Positions 1 to 12,526 of a stretch of 64,000 nucleotides of DNA are shown piece after piece. The notes under the pieces were generated by a model that saw nothing but the letters and a program-made list of their open reading frames with translations, searched no databases and was not told the origin of the DNA. A program made the position numbers and the translations under genes. The first letter of the stretch is position 1, and each line of letters begins with the position of its first letter. The DNA lies in contig VXAA01000912.1 of the NCBI GenBank assembly GCA_013399115.1, positions 62,169-126,168 of the forward strand, given 5' to 3'. Source of the stretch: Anseranas semipalmata. Lineage: Eukaryota > Chordata > Aves > Anseriformes > Anseranatidae.

Positions 1-3000
1 CCGAGCTGTTCATTTTGAAGTGTTTTGTACAACCTGGTTTTGAGTAACTCCAATTAAAAAGTGAGTAAAATCATTCTGGTGAAAGGTTCTTTATAATTCC
101 TTTGCCACCTGACAAGGTGTCTTTGAAAACTGTACCACGATGTGCTTAAACTTTGTGTTATTAGAAAATACTCCTTAATAGGCACATTATTGGTTTCTTC
201 TCACTGCTTGAGTTGTATCTGAAAAGGATTCTTCTTACTTGAAGAATAATGACAATATTCTGGACTAGATTAATTCTATGCTCTTTACTAAATTAACACA
301 AGGAGGCTGTAAATCAACACTGTTTTAACAAACCATTACAGTACAATAATTACACTCTGAATAATTACATATAGCCTTCAACAAACCGAATGTCAGGACC
401 GCATCGTGTGACACGGCTACTGAGACAAAAATGATGTCACCCCAGTCTCCCAGGCACATTCAATTGGAGAGAAGCGAGAGCTGGCTGTTGGTTAGGGGCC
501 ATCCATCACCTTCACACTAGTTTCATTATATCTCTGGATATCTCCTGTTGCAACCCCAAACACTGAGGTAAATAGCCTCATGAGCTCTAAATCTCCAGAT
601 GTTGCTACAATCCTGCAAAGTTGTCTTAAATTTGTGGTTCCCTGTTTGCAACACATGCATTCACTGTTTTTTAAGAATGCAATTCAAGCATCCCATTCCT
701 TCATCTTCCAGACCATTCTTAAGAATTGTTTTTTAAAAAGGACCCAAGCATTACTTCTGCGTGCTTCCAGCAGTCGCTACTTTATTAGACATACCAGCAG
801 ATATTCTGACAGTTTGAAAAGAACATACTATATGAATCAAAGGAAGAAAGAGTGATCTATATATGTATTCTTTGGCCAAGAATACAGCCCAAAGACGGTG
901 AGTAACCTAGGTCTAACAAAACCAGTGTGTACGCACCCAGCGATGCTTTCAGCGAAGGGAAGCAAATGCAGCATTCTGCTCTTGGGGGTCTGAAGTGGCT
1001 CGAACAACTACGTTTTGTCTTTCTGGACATCACTTTCCTTGTGGGTTGCATATGGGGAATACAAACCAGCAGTTCATTTCTGACCAAGCTTTTCTTATAA
1101 TCCATCAAACGCTGCTTTGTCTATTTAATGGGATTTGAGTTGAAATCAATTCAATCTAATTTTTTCTAAGAACATCCTGTTGGGCACTGCATCAAATGAT
1201 TTATTAGCAGTGTAGTTCTTCAAGACAGATTTTCAAACAAAGGCATAAAACAACCACGATGGCAGGCATTAAAAATTCATGGTTACCAGCAATTACCATA
1301 AGACACAGACAAGACACACCAGGTATTACCTTTACAAGTATGTAATAGTAGCCTGCTATACAGCATTGCATTGTGGTGTTGATTTTCCTATGCTATAAAC
1401 TGCATTTGCACTCATTTGCAATCACAACATGATAAATTCAGGTTGTTACTACCTGACTTAAATGTCAAGCAACTTGTAGATTTTTAAGCAAAATGTTGAG
1501 GTTTAATGTTACCTGCACACGAACGCCAAAAACTAAATCACAATAATAACAACTATATTCTACAGATGAGTAAAAAACTTCAACAATTTTCATTCTTGCT
1601 CTTAGTTATATCAGTTAAGAGACATCTTTTTTTTTTTAATCTACAGAGGTATTATAATTTATCTGAGGTTTCTTCAAAACTATATAGAACTCTGCTGTGA
1701 CCACCAAGAACACTATGGGATGAAACAGACTTTTTTAATATAACAATGAAATGAAAGATCATTACAAATCATTCTTGTGACATACTGGCAGTGCTTTTAC
1801 GTTTCAGGCCACCTATTTTATATTCACTTATATTTCATCTCTGTCCTTAACCAATTTAATCATAACGGTTCTAAAGGAAGAAGCTATTCGATTTGTCTCA
1901 CATGACCTGTTTTTTTCTTTAACTGACAGCTATTGTGTACGGTAACTTTTTCCTTTGGACTCACACGTTCCCTTTTACATCTGCTTTATTATTTTAGCAA
2001 GTACGAACTTAAATAACAAAAGGATGTTCCCAAGCACTACTTTCTTGCTTCCTGGAAAGCTATCATACAAATTGATTAACACTTTCCTAATTCTTTGATA
2101 TCTCTTCATAAGATTTAATCAATATTTAGAAATAAATCACGCACTTAGCTTCTCCTTTTTCCCACTAAACAAGAAGAGTGGACACTCTGCTAAATCCATT
2201 TTAATTCCTACAGTAATATCTGATATCAAAATGAAATATTCATGTGCATAGGTAGATACGCTAACACGACTACAACAGGAATCTAAAAAATTCCGCGTAC
2301 ATACCAACCCCTGCTAAGATGCAAAAACAAACTGCATCAGCTGAAATGCAATACTCCCAACTGCTTATACTAGCAATGAGAGCAATATTATCTGTAGTAT
2401 ACCCTAAAGATATTATCAGTGAAATTTGCAATGAAAGCTGTGCGTAAATGAAGTGTTAATAATGAACTGTGAATAAATCTTTCAAGAGCACTTCAAGCTC
2501 TTTAACAGAGGAAAAGTTGTTCAAAGCAAACCTGTAGGAAACAAACATGGAATATATGCAGTAAGTTATACTGGCAATGTATTGAACATCAGGTATATCC
2601 AAACAAGAAGCCACTATTCCAACAATAGCAGTATATTCACAAAGGAAAAAACAAAAACAATACTAGCAAGAAATTAGCTTTAAGAAGATTAGTGAGTAAC
2701 TAACGCTAAAAAGCATTACAGAAACATATAATTATCCCCAAATGAGTGTTATAAATCTAGGATGTTTTGAGGTAAGCTTATACTTGAAGTAAATTTAATG
2801 AAATTAAGTTCAAAATTCATATTGAGGACACCCAGGCAACCTGAACACAAGACTCACGTCATTCCAGGGGCATGTTTTTCATGTTTCAGCATGGATTTTT
2901 TTGTTTGTTTTCCCTCTAATATAGCACTGCTTCATGACAAGTGCTGAGCTTGCTTAATAATTTAACTAGGTTTTCCTTGCCTAGAAATAGTGACTGTTCT

Positions 3001-5600
3001 TACATCTCCAACATGAATGACAAATTCCTTGACTTTATGATACATACAGAGCATGGCCATCAGCAAGTTGGAGAACTAGGGAAATCTGATTCACCTTCTG
3101 GGCTTGTAGAGAAGTCCTCAACATGAGAGACCACATAGCAAACTTCATTTGCCAGCAGGAGTCTTTGCTGGAATTGGCATTGGCAGGAATATCAAGTCAC
3201 ACATTACATCTCACCAGAGATAACCTTCAGGACTGGGCTGGCATAAGAGAAGTACACACTGATGGCAATAACCCTGCAGCTAGAAAATTCAGCTGCTTTG
3301 CTCTTAGGAATCAGGCTGCTGACTGTAGGCCTCACCATACCTAAGACTGTCTGGAGTTGCGATGAGTCAGAGACCAGCACCATGCTCACCATTACCCCTG
3401 TTGTTCTCATCGTTGTCCTAGACAGGCCAGTACCACGGTCTTAAAAGCTGAGATGGCAGCAACATAGCCCCGAGAGCTGCCAGAGTCCTCACCAAGCCTT
3501 ATCCTCCCATGAACCGTGATCAAACACAACTTCTGCATTACATTCCATCTCTATCTTCATTTTCTCAGCAACCTTTCTTAGCCAGTCTGCTTCCAGCCTC
3601 ACCCAGATCACCCTACACCTAGCATCATCCTTCCTTTTTCACCCCCAGATAAGACCACACCTCTTGCCCATACCATTGCAAGCCTTCATGCCTGCATCAT
3701 GCATTGACCAACGCTCCGGTGAGGCCTCCATGTGGAGCAGAGCTTCTTGCTCTGGGACTCGGCTGAAGGGTTATCTTTCTACAGCTAATAGAAGCCTGCC
3801 TGTTGGTTGGTTTAAACTCTGAGTAGAGCAAGTCCTTCCTTTCAGGACTAATTTCCACTGTGCAGGCTTACTTTTCTCTCAAAATGCAAATAATTATATT
3901 ATCACAATTCCCTCAGCCTTACATACCCAGTTTTTTAGAGTCCTATTGTAGTCATGTTGGTGTATCTAGCTATGCACATGAATACTTCATTTCAATAACA
4001 GATATTACTGTAGGAATTAAAATGGATTTAACTGAGTGTCCACTTTTAATTTTGTTTTGCTTTTGTGTTGTTTTATTTTTTTCCTGTAATGACAAAGTCC
4101 CAAGTTCCACTTCAGTTATTTTTATATTTAAATATATTCACACTTAATTATCTTTTTTTTTCTTTTATGAAGTCTTCTTTCTACAGTGATGATCATTGTC
4201 TGAGCTCAGACTGCTAAAACATCCCAACCACATCCAACCACATCATCTAACCCATCTTTTAGGAGCAGCAAGCATTGCTGCCTTGGCAAAACACTCAGAT
4301 ACCACGTTCCCAAATGTTTTATCTTTGAAATATCACTTCCTCCATTATATCTCTTTCCTGTTCATCCTGCTCCCAACTCAAGAGTACTGACACTCTAGTG
4401 CTGTGTCCCCTGTGTCCAGAAATGCAGTACTGGAATGCAGTATTACCTACACACCTGTCACTTAAGTAAATGAAACCTGAAGTGAAAAATGAGCCAAAAA
4501 GAACAACAGGAGGTATTCCAGGTTCATCCTGATGCACAGCTAGACTGACAGGCCTGAAGTCTGGATTTTCCTTGTGCAAATGTAGCTAGAGGTTTCCTCT
4601 ATGTGGTAGGCCAGGACAGGCCAGAAGTTCAGCAAAAGCACCCACTCATTAGCAAAAGCACATTGGGAAACAAACAAACAAACAAACAAAAAACCCTCCA
4701 ACCAACTAAAAACCAAATTCCTACCTGCATGATGCCAGAAACAGGAACAGCTCACGATGGTTCAGTTTTTCAGATATTTCAGGTGGACCCACACACTGCA
4801 GCATGCAAAGGCTCTGAAGTAGTTCCTTGAGTGAAGTCCAGCCTCCTGATGATTTGTGGTTTGTGGTTGATTGCAAACTGTGAAGGTTTTGCCATCCTGA
4901 GGCATCTGTCCATGGATATGAATTTTCCTTTCTCTAACACTGCTTGAATTCACTTTGCTGCCTTTCCTTCAGTTCAGGCTGTGCTGAGCATTTATCTCCT
5001 ATACTTTGGCCACCCACATTCCTGAAACCAATATCAAGCCACTTCATCTTTGAAGACCTTTAAAACCTTTGACAAATTTAACTGAAATCAGCCACTCGGC
5101 ATTACAGTTCTGGTGGAGCAAGGGAACACAGACAGAGGTTCAGTTGGGCAAGCTGCACGTACCCATGGGTGAAGCGCAGTCAAAGCTTTGCTTTCTTTGA
5201 AAAACAATGCTTTTTCCTTCCGTTATCCGTTTTCTTCAGCTGCAGACTAAGCTGCAGACTACACTTTCAGAAGGTACTTTCAGCTTTCCTGTAATCCCAT
5301 TTTAGAGGTAACTCCTGCTCCTCCTGCTGGGTCTGGCCCTCATTTTAAACTTGAAAGACACCACGCTGATCAGTGGTTCCTGACTGTATTTGAAGGTCAG
5401 CTCTCTCATAGGCTGCTCTGTCTCACTTTTTTAATTTTTGATCTTCAAACATCAAAAAGTTAATACAGGGCATAATTCAAAGGAGGTGTTAAACCAAGCT
5501 GGGCCAGAACACCTTCCTGGGGATGGGGACAGCTTCATCCCCGGGGTGCTTTTCACACAAGGCGGTGGCTCCCTGGGATGACCCAAACCCACTGTGCCTC
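1..5600. other. Upstream intergenic DNA, no gene recognised
   Basis: This is AT-rich single-copy-looking sequence upstream of the BANK1 promoter. No open frame exceeds about 95 codons, and none resembles a protein I recognise. The stretch 3120-3450 is open in several frames on both strands, and 3480-3860 is pyrimidine-rich, but neither shows a recognisable domain or splice pattern. A perfect octamer motif (ATGCAAAT) lies at 3884-3891, about 2 kb upstream of the predicted start codon. An (AAAC)n-like tract lies at 4669-4693. Distal regulatory elements or a noncoding RNA could be here but cannot be shown from sequence alone. Confidence 0.6.
4669..4693. repeat. (AAAC)n microsatellite
   Basis: The sequence shows about five consecutive AAAC/CAAA units ending in a short A run. 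It is simple sequence in intergenic DNA with no associated gene feature. Confidence 0.85.
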
Positions 5601-5929
5601 CCACTAAAACCCCAAACCCCGTGGAGCTAGGAGGGCTCGGCTCCCTCCTCATTTTCTCCTCAAACCCAACCGACGTTGCCGGCCGAGGGCTCTCACCGTG
5701 CCTAACGGGGGAAGGGAGGCTTCAGCGGGGGCTCCCCTCACGCTCCCGCCGCCGGGGAGGTGGGGGAACCGGGACGGGCAGCGGAGCCCGGCGGCCGGGT
5801 GGAGCCTGGGGCGGCCCCACGCTTCCGGACCGGCGGCGGCGACCTCGGCGGTCGGGGCAGCGCCTTCTGCCCTGGGGGAGAGCGACGGAACCAGCCAGCG
5901 AGGGAGGGAGCGGCGGCGGCCGCGGCACC

Positions 5930-5942
5930 ATGCGGCCCACAG
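5930..5942 (+). CDS. BANK1: BANK1 coding exon 1 (start codon and four codons)
   Basis: The ATG at 5930 sits in a reasonable initiation context (gcaccATGc) inside the CpG island. It encodes M-R-P-T plus the first base of a split Glu codon. The exon ends at a GT donor (5943-5944, ACAG|gtgggg), leaving phase 1. That is exactly what exon 2 needs, since its first two bases complete GAA. The frame stays open upstream to about 5594 but contains no other ATG, so 5930 is the only conventional start in it. The resulting leader before the TIR module is about six residues, against roughly 25 in human BANK1 as I remember it. This exon is the least certain part of the model; an unseen alternative first exon could exist. 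Confidence 0.65.
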
Positions 5943-6120
5943 GTGGGGCGGGGAGGGATGGGGTCAGCAGTCGGCAAGCGGGGGGATACAGCGGGCACGA
6001 GGCTGCCTCGCTGCGGCCGCCATCTTATGCCCGGGGACAAGGGGAGAGGCAGGAGAGGAGGAGCGTGGTGCTGCTGGGCGAAGCCGCGGGTGGGTAGGCG
6101 TGGTAGGAAAGGGGTTTGGG

Positions 6121-6155
6121 TGTTTTTTTATTATTATTATTTTTTTTTTTTTTTA
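6121..6155. repeat. T-rich/(TTA)n low-complexity tract
   Basis: A T run, a short TTA repeat and a second longer T run lie at the downstream side of the CpG island. This is simple sequence only, within the first 250 bases of intron 1. Confidence 0.85.
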
Positions 6156-8784
6156 AAGGGCTCAGTGGGAAGGAGGGTTTAGCTGCGAGGGGCAGACGCG
6201 GCGGTTTCCTCCAGTGCCGTCTGTGAGGGTGCGGGCAGCCGTTGGCAGAGGGCGAAGGCGGCGGCGGAGGCTGTGGTGGTGCGCGTTGAGGTTCCTGTGG
6301 TAAAACGTGCCGCTCTCCTGGAGGCGCTTGGCATCTTCCTGTGGTTGTCCATGCTGTGTTGGAGAGTGGAGAGGTCTTCTCAGCCTTTTCTTGATACAGA
6401 TGGGTGCGTATTTGGTAGGGGCTAGTCCCCACCAAATTTTTTTCCCCCTTTGGATATTTCGAGTGACTGATACTAATTGTTTGAATGTTTTCCTGACAAA
6501 TTATGCTAAAGTTTTTATTGAGGAGGCTGTTCTTAGCACCTCGAGACAGTTTTAGATAACTTTTCCTTGAAAATAGTCCTCAATGTGCTCATTATTATCT
6601 TGCGGTATATCGTGCAACTTCTCTGAAGAGTGAGAAGTCTAGCACCAAGAAGTTAGGAAATGACAGAATAAATGTTGTATGGGCAACCTTTATTCTATCT
6701 TACATGTATAGCCGTTCTGGGTTAAAGTCTTAATTGGCTAACAACATGCTAGGTTATTAACTAAAAATTGATTATCCTTTTTCAATCTCTCAGCATTCAG
6801 TATAGTACCCAGCTTATATTGCTGTACAGCAGATCCCTGGTATACCTTACACAGAAATATTCATTTCCTTATTTATGTTTTCAGTGGTTTGTCACATTAC
6901 CTTTTTGCCTCAAAACTGCTGGCATATATTTCGTCACTCCCTTGGTAGAGGAGAATGTGTTATCATTTCATTTACAGGTGGAAGAAACTGATGAAAAGAT
7001 TAAATGATTTACAAATGTCACATGTAAATCAGCGGCAGGCCCAAACTGGAATCGGGAGCCAGGGGCTCCCAGTTCCTCTGTTCATTCTTCCCAGTCATGT
7101 TTCCTTATTCAGCAAAATACTGTGTACTTACTGCTCCCATTTTCTTCAGATGCATTTGCAAGGCTCAGCAACATTTAAATCAAACCAGTGACAGCGAAGC
7201 TGGGCTCTCAAAGGGGAAGTGAAAGATGTGTAGCCAGATGCCAGAGGTTTGGCTTATTTGACTTGCTTGCGGCAGGGAGTTAGGCTTTATCTTTGCAGCT
7301 CTCCTACTAGTCAGAACAATATTTTATCCTAATTTTATGAATGAGGAATCAAGAAAAAGATCTGAAGGCCTGACTCTGCAAAAGCGACTCAATATTTTGT
7401 TTTACTGTTCTGGGTCACCATTTTAAATGAGTGCTTCAAGTGTCAAGACAGTTTCTTCAGAGTACCTAATATTTTATATCATTTTATAACATCAAAGTAA
7501 CCCTATTAGATGTTAATTATCAAGTGCAACATGCTAGTGACATTAGCCGTGCAAGCCATTGCTACCTACTATACTTATTATACAGATGAAAACACTAGGG
7601 AAGAAAGGCAAAGTGACTTTCCAAGCTGTTGTGTAACAAGTCAGTTGTAGATAAAATATCAAAATTCAGGACTGCTTTGATTGCTACTCAAAGCTGGTTG
7701 TAAGATGGATAGAGATAAATAGCATTTTCTATCTAGACTCTATTTGCAGCATTGCAAGCATTTTTTAATGAAAAAAGTAGTGTTTGTGAGCAAAAATACA
7801 TGTTTAATATGCATTTACTGCCATAGTTATTAGGCAAACAGTTATTTCCAGATGTGAATAATCAGTTATATTCTGTTAATCACACACACTTTCTTAGTGA
7901 TCATTGCATATAAATGACAATATACAGTTTGGCATGACCTGGGGACATACAGTTTAAGGTTTGGCTTTTGGTGAATAAAGGCAGTCAGATCCTAGGTATG
8001 CATGTGAAACTGCTGGAATAATTGCTGAGCAAATACATCAGAGCACCACAGAGGTATGGCAAGTTTCCCAGCTGCTTGCAGCCAGTTCCACATGTTAGCA
8101 CTGGCAGGGAAACAACTAGTTGTAGGCTCAGCCAGCGGTGGATATGGTGGTCTTCTACTCTGCCATCATTTGTCTCTGTTGTTTTTTAACGTATTGCTCA
8201 GCACAAGCCTCATCTTCCACCTGGGACCTCCATACATAGACCTCTCCCTTGCAGCTTTACCACAGCACAAAACCTATCTTACCACAGTGAAAAGAGATCA
8301 GTTTTTTTCCTGATGGACCACTGGCTGTGAGGTACAAGTTGCTTTGCGTGGATTGCCCGTGGCTTACTCAGGCTTGAATTTGAAAACTGTTTGGGGTGCA
8401 TGGTGGGTGAGACAGTCATGTTACTTGTCAGTATTTTGTAGGAAACCCTAGTCTAGATGAACTTTGTCATCCAAATTTGGTTGAATGTGCTATACCTAGT
8501 AGAGATAAAACATTCTTAATGCCTGATCCTTGATGACATCTGGCTTCACTTGAGATGAGAGGTACTGACACACAATAACTTGCTAATGGCTGTGCCATGT
8601 TTGAGTTATCACTCTTCTCCATATTCATGAAAATGAATGGCACCACTGAGATCTGCCGTCCTGCACTCTTTATGTACCCAATGTGCATTTCTGCACCTCT
8701 AGCTGTTTTTGGGACAGGATTTACACAACAGGCATTCTGCAAGAGAAACTAGCCAGTGAATGGACACAAATAATAATTGATTTC

Positions 8785-8802
8785 TTTTTTTTTTTTTTTT
8801 TT
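8785..8802. repeat. Poly-T tract (T18)
   Basis: An uninterrupted run of 18 T lies in intron 1. No LINE or SINE body is visible beside it that would explain it as a retroposed tail. Confidence 0.85.
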
Positions 8803-9724
8803 CTCAAGAATTAGGAATGGCTTCAATTTTTAGTAGCCTTCAAGTTTTTTGAAGACCTTCACTTTTAGGGACAAAATAGTTCTCAGATTATGACTTCATT
8901 CAAAAATGCAAAGGGTCTAGTGGCAGAGTTTTCAAGTAGATTCAACAATAACTAATATGAATTATTAATACTAATAATAAAGTCTTAGCAATTTGAGTAT
9001 TGAAGAAGCAAGTACTGGAAAAGCTGCTGTCATCTGTTTACAGTCTTGTTTTGAAAGGAAGTTCCTATTTTTGTTGATGAAATATTTTGATATTTCTGCA
9101 GAGAGAAACAAATGTAATGTTCAGATATTTTAAAGCTGAAATTTGACTCCTTAAAAGTTAGAAATGGAAATCTTCACTGTGGTAAAGAAGTTATCCTGAT
9201 GTGTACTTCAGATGCAACATTTACAGACGAGTATGTTGGCTAGAAACTAGAATTTTAAATTTTAGTAAGATATTGAATGAGGAAAAAGAAAAGCAGGATC
9301 TGTTACACTTTGAAACTCAAGAACCTTGTGATTAACACAAAGCTATCGTTTATCTTCAGAAGTGTTGGGTAGCTGATTCAGATTCAAAAGTTGCTCCTAA
9401 CAAGATGTTTCTCTATGTGAATCCTCTCCAGCCTCCCTTCTGTTGCAAACGCTGATTACTGAAGCTTACATATACGCAATTGACCACCCACATTTCAAAG
9501 ATCCTATCACTGATGCCACAGTAAAGGTGGAAGAAAGAGCAATTATCTCAGTTTCTGAAAAGAAGCATGTTTATGTCCAGGGACTGGGGAACTACAGCAT
9601 CACTGTTTTCTTTTCTCTTGGAGTTGATCTTTGAGCATTTGCTTAGCTTATATACCCTGTTATTTGCTTGTAGGCAATAAAGAATGTTTTAAGTCCTCTA
9701 GAAGGTAATAAGCATAATGCCACA

Positions 9725-9732
9725 ATGCAAAT
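9725..9732 (+). promoter_or_regulatory. Octamer motif ATGCAAAT
   Basis: This is a perfect octamer (POU-factor Oct-1/Oct-2 type) site in intron 1, 270 bp before the doubled octamer at 10001-10034. Single octamers occur by chance in AT-rich DNA; only the local cluster makes it notable. Confidence 0.35.
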
Positions 9733-10000
9733 GGCAGCAATAGTTTGTGATGTAATTATATATTCCTGGGACGTCCAGTCATTTCAGGCTATCATGAAGA
9801 AAATAAAGTTGCCCTGACCTCTTGTGTAAATTAAAATCGAACTATTACAATGTGATCTGTAATAGACAGCTAGGTTTTACTAAATGTAAACAAAAGTTGT
9901 AATAGATTCAAAATGATTTTTTAAATATCTAGGCGTTTTGAATCTGCCGTGAAGATAAGACAGAAATCACAAATATCATGTTCTAAACTTTAAACTGGGG

Positions 10001-10034
10001 TCATGCAAATAATATTGTCATGCAAATAATATTG
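10001..10034 (+). repeat. 17-bp tandem duplication carrying two octamer motifs
   Basis: The unit TCATGCAAATAATATTG occurs twice head to tail with no mismatch (10001-10017 and 10018-10034). Each copy holds a perfect ATGCAAAT octamer (10003-10010 and 10020-10027), spaced 17 bp apart. The octamer is the binding site of POU factors, including Oct-2 and its B-cell coactivator OBF-1, so a doubled site in intron 1 of a B-cell gene is suggestive. A regulatory role is inference; the exact duplication is what the sequence shows. Confidence 0.75.
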
Positions 10035-12526
10035 ATTATTTAGTGTCCATTGGCTCCCTGCCTTGTAAGAAAGCAAGGCTTTGTATCACTCCACAAAGTA
10101 TAAGTTGTGCTATCACAGGGCTGGCAGTTAAAATAAACAGGTCTTCAGTAGTGCCATAGTTACTTTGTTTTTCAGTGTTTCTGTGAGTCTTTGTGTAGAG
10201 TTAAATTAAGATAAGGCTTACATGTTTGATACAGCTCAAGCAAAAGTATAGCTGAGTTTGGAAGAAACACTTTTGCTTTCGCATCACATGCTTAACAGAT
10301 GTAAGTGACTTGAAACTTTATCCAGATACTTAGAAGTGGCTACAGTTTGTGGTTGTGGTTTATTGCTTCTTGTCATTGCTCATCACCCCCAAGCTTACAT
10401 TTTATACGACCCATTGCCAACTAATGACTCTTATTGGTAAATATTAATTACTATTAAAACAAATTTACAACAGTAAGTACAGCTTATTTTATCAGTATCT
10501 TGAAATCACTTTCATAGATATGTTGCGAGTTTTCATTTATCATAAGAACTATTCACAGTTACTGCCTGAGTATAGCTTGTTTTGTCTGTCACCCTCCAGT
10601 GATACTCGGCTACTGCTTTCATCAGAGAACGGTTATCCAAGTATGCTGTATGAGCGTTAAGAGAGCATTCAAAACCCAAAGTACACAGTAATGTGTACCG
10701 CGATTAGAACGGGAAAGCAAACTTCCTTTTTCCTTTCATCTTGCTTATGAAGACAGTATCAGCATGCTTCAGAACCACAAGTAAATGACAAATGTTAAAC
10801 AAAATGCCACAGTTTTTCAGGAGCACATAGTGCCAGGTAGTTGCCATTACTTCAGAGAGATGAGCTTTTTTTTGAAAATCTGGGATGGACTGTTCACAGA
10901 TTTTCTGAAATGTTCATGTTTTTAAAGATGCTGTTTGTTTACCTTCCTTAAAATACTTGATTTCTTTCAAAATGCTTAGGAACTGCTGTCATGCTTTAAC
11001 TCAGGTGGTTTTGTGAGTACTCAGTCTTCTTGAAGTCAGGTCTTGGATGGGTGATGTGGGTACTGCAAATACGCAGGTCTGCAGTCATCCTAAATGTTAA
11101 CTGATCATCAGCATGGGAGTTGTCAGGGCAATATCTATCAGCTTATAGGGAAACAAAACATTAAAATAAAATCTATTTATTTCTATGTTGTTATGAGTTG
11201 CTTCTGCTGCCTATTTATGAAATTGACTTGAACTTGGTTCTTAGTGGTATCTTATTTATGTGAAGAATGTTGGAAAACTATTGTTAGCGTTCAGGCACAT
11301 GTAGAAGATGTATCTGTCTTCTATTGGATCAGACAAAAATTTGTACAAATAAACCTAACTACAGATCTCGCACTGTCTCAAGCAAATATAATGTCATTTT
11401 GACAAGGGCAGAAAAAGTCAAATATTCAGGGTGCTGTAATGATGTGAAAAAAGCAAAGGGTCTGACTTTATAGAGCGATTTTTTGCTGTGCAGACAGACC
11501 CAACCTAAATCTAGAGAAATAATATGATAGCTCTAGCAACAGCAATTCCCTTGGGTGGGGTGCTGCCCAGGACTGTGTTCTTTCCGTAGTTATGGTAGCT
11601 CATTCAAACTTACTGTGGAATCTTGGCGTTGAATGACTCATTTTAAGACTATGATAATATTAAAAATAAAGGGAGTAAGATGTTGTAAATTAAATGGCTT
11701 GTCTGAGATCACATAGAAAACCAGGAAGGATACCCAAAATATGAGTGCCTTAATGCTACAAACCCCAAATCCTCATCTCAAAGTAAGAAAAAGTAGGATA
11801 AAGGTATTGTAATAGCAGTAATAGTGAAATAGCAATGCTTACTTTTAACTGCAAAATCATTTGAAAGTCTATTCAAGTTTCTGCAGTCTTTTTGAGCATC
11901 TGTGCAGAACTGGCCACAGGGATGGTCGGCAACGTGCAATGCAGGGCTTAGCTTTCCTCTCCAGAGGTGCTCTGAGAGGATGCTGAGATCAGTGTGGAGA
12001 TAGCTCCAAGTATATGTTCTGCCTTCCCTGTGGCTGATACAATGGCATATTTCTCAAAACAGATCTTAAGAGCAGTGGATTTTTCTAGGGAAGTGTCTCT
12101 AGCATATCCAGCTGTGTTGATGTGCTACCCCAGAATTTTATTTCTACGGCTGAGGCCAATGTTTATATCAAGTACTGATTCATACAGCAATATTTCAATG
12201 TGATCGTTGATAAATACAATCTTATAGTCGGGAGACAAAAAAATAAAAAGGGGAAACTGGTAAAATTTCATTGGTTATCTATTGGCATTTTAAATACTCC
12301 TTTGCATGTGGTAAGTGTGCATGTATTTGTGCAAAGGTGTGTTTAGACTTAGGTGTATTCTTTAGAAAAAGGGAATGGGGATTTTCTTAACTGCTGTTGC
12401 GTCTGTTTAAGTTCTAGGGACAATTCATGTAAGGCTATGAAGTTAACATGCAACACCTTTGTCAAATTCCTTATTTTATACCTCTGTACCTACTGGGAAA
12501 CTTACTTCCAGTGAGTTCCTGAGTCT

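Larger units (their letters stand above)
5620..6320 (+). promoter_or_regulatory. BANK1: CpG island and probable BANK1 promoter
   Basis: This GC-rich block has frequent CG dinucleotides, in sharp contrast to the AT-rich, CpG-poor sequence on both sides. It contains the predicted first coding exon and Sp1-type GC boxes, for example GGGGCGGCC at 5808-5816 and GGGGCGGGG at 5945-5953, the latter just inside intron 1. No TATA box is evident, so dispersed initiation is likely. The transcription start and 5' UTR limits cannot be set from sequence alone. Frames of 70-167 codons through the island on both strands reflect the lack of stop codons in GC-rich DNA and should not be read as genes. Confidence 0.75.

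Noticed and set aside
3123..3444. Region open in several frames on both strands upstream of the gene
   Set aside because: I considered a processed pseudogene, but no frame resembles a protein I know and no poly-A tail or target duplication is visible.
5594..6182. Overlapping frames of 100-167 codons across the CpG island on both strands
   Set aside because: GC-rich island composition explains them. The products are low-complexity Gly/Arg/Pro. The only piece retained is the 13-base coding exon beginning at the ATG at 5930.
9443..9634. 63-codon frame (TEAYIYAIDHPHFKDPITDA...)
   Set aside because: It reads somewhat protein-like but begins without an ATG, is short and matches no family I recognise. 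It is probably chance.
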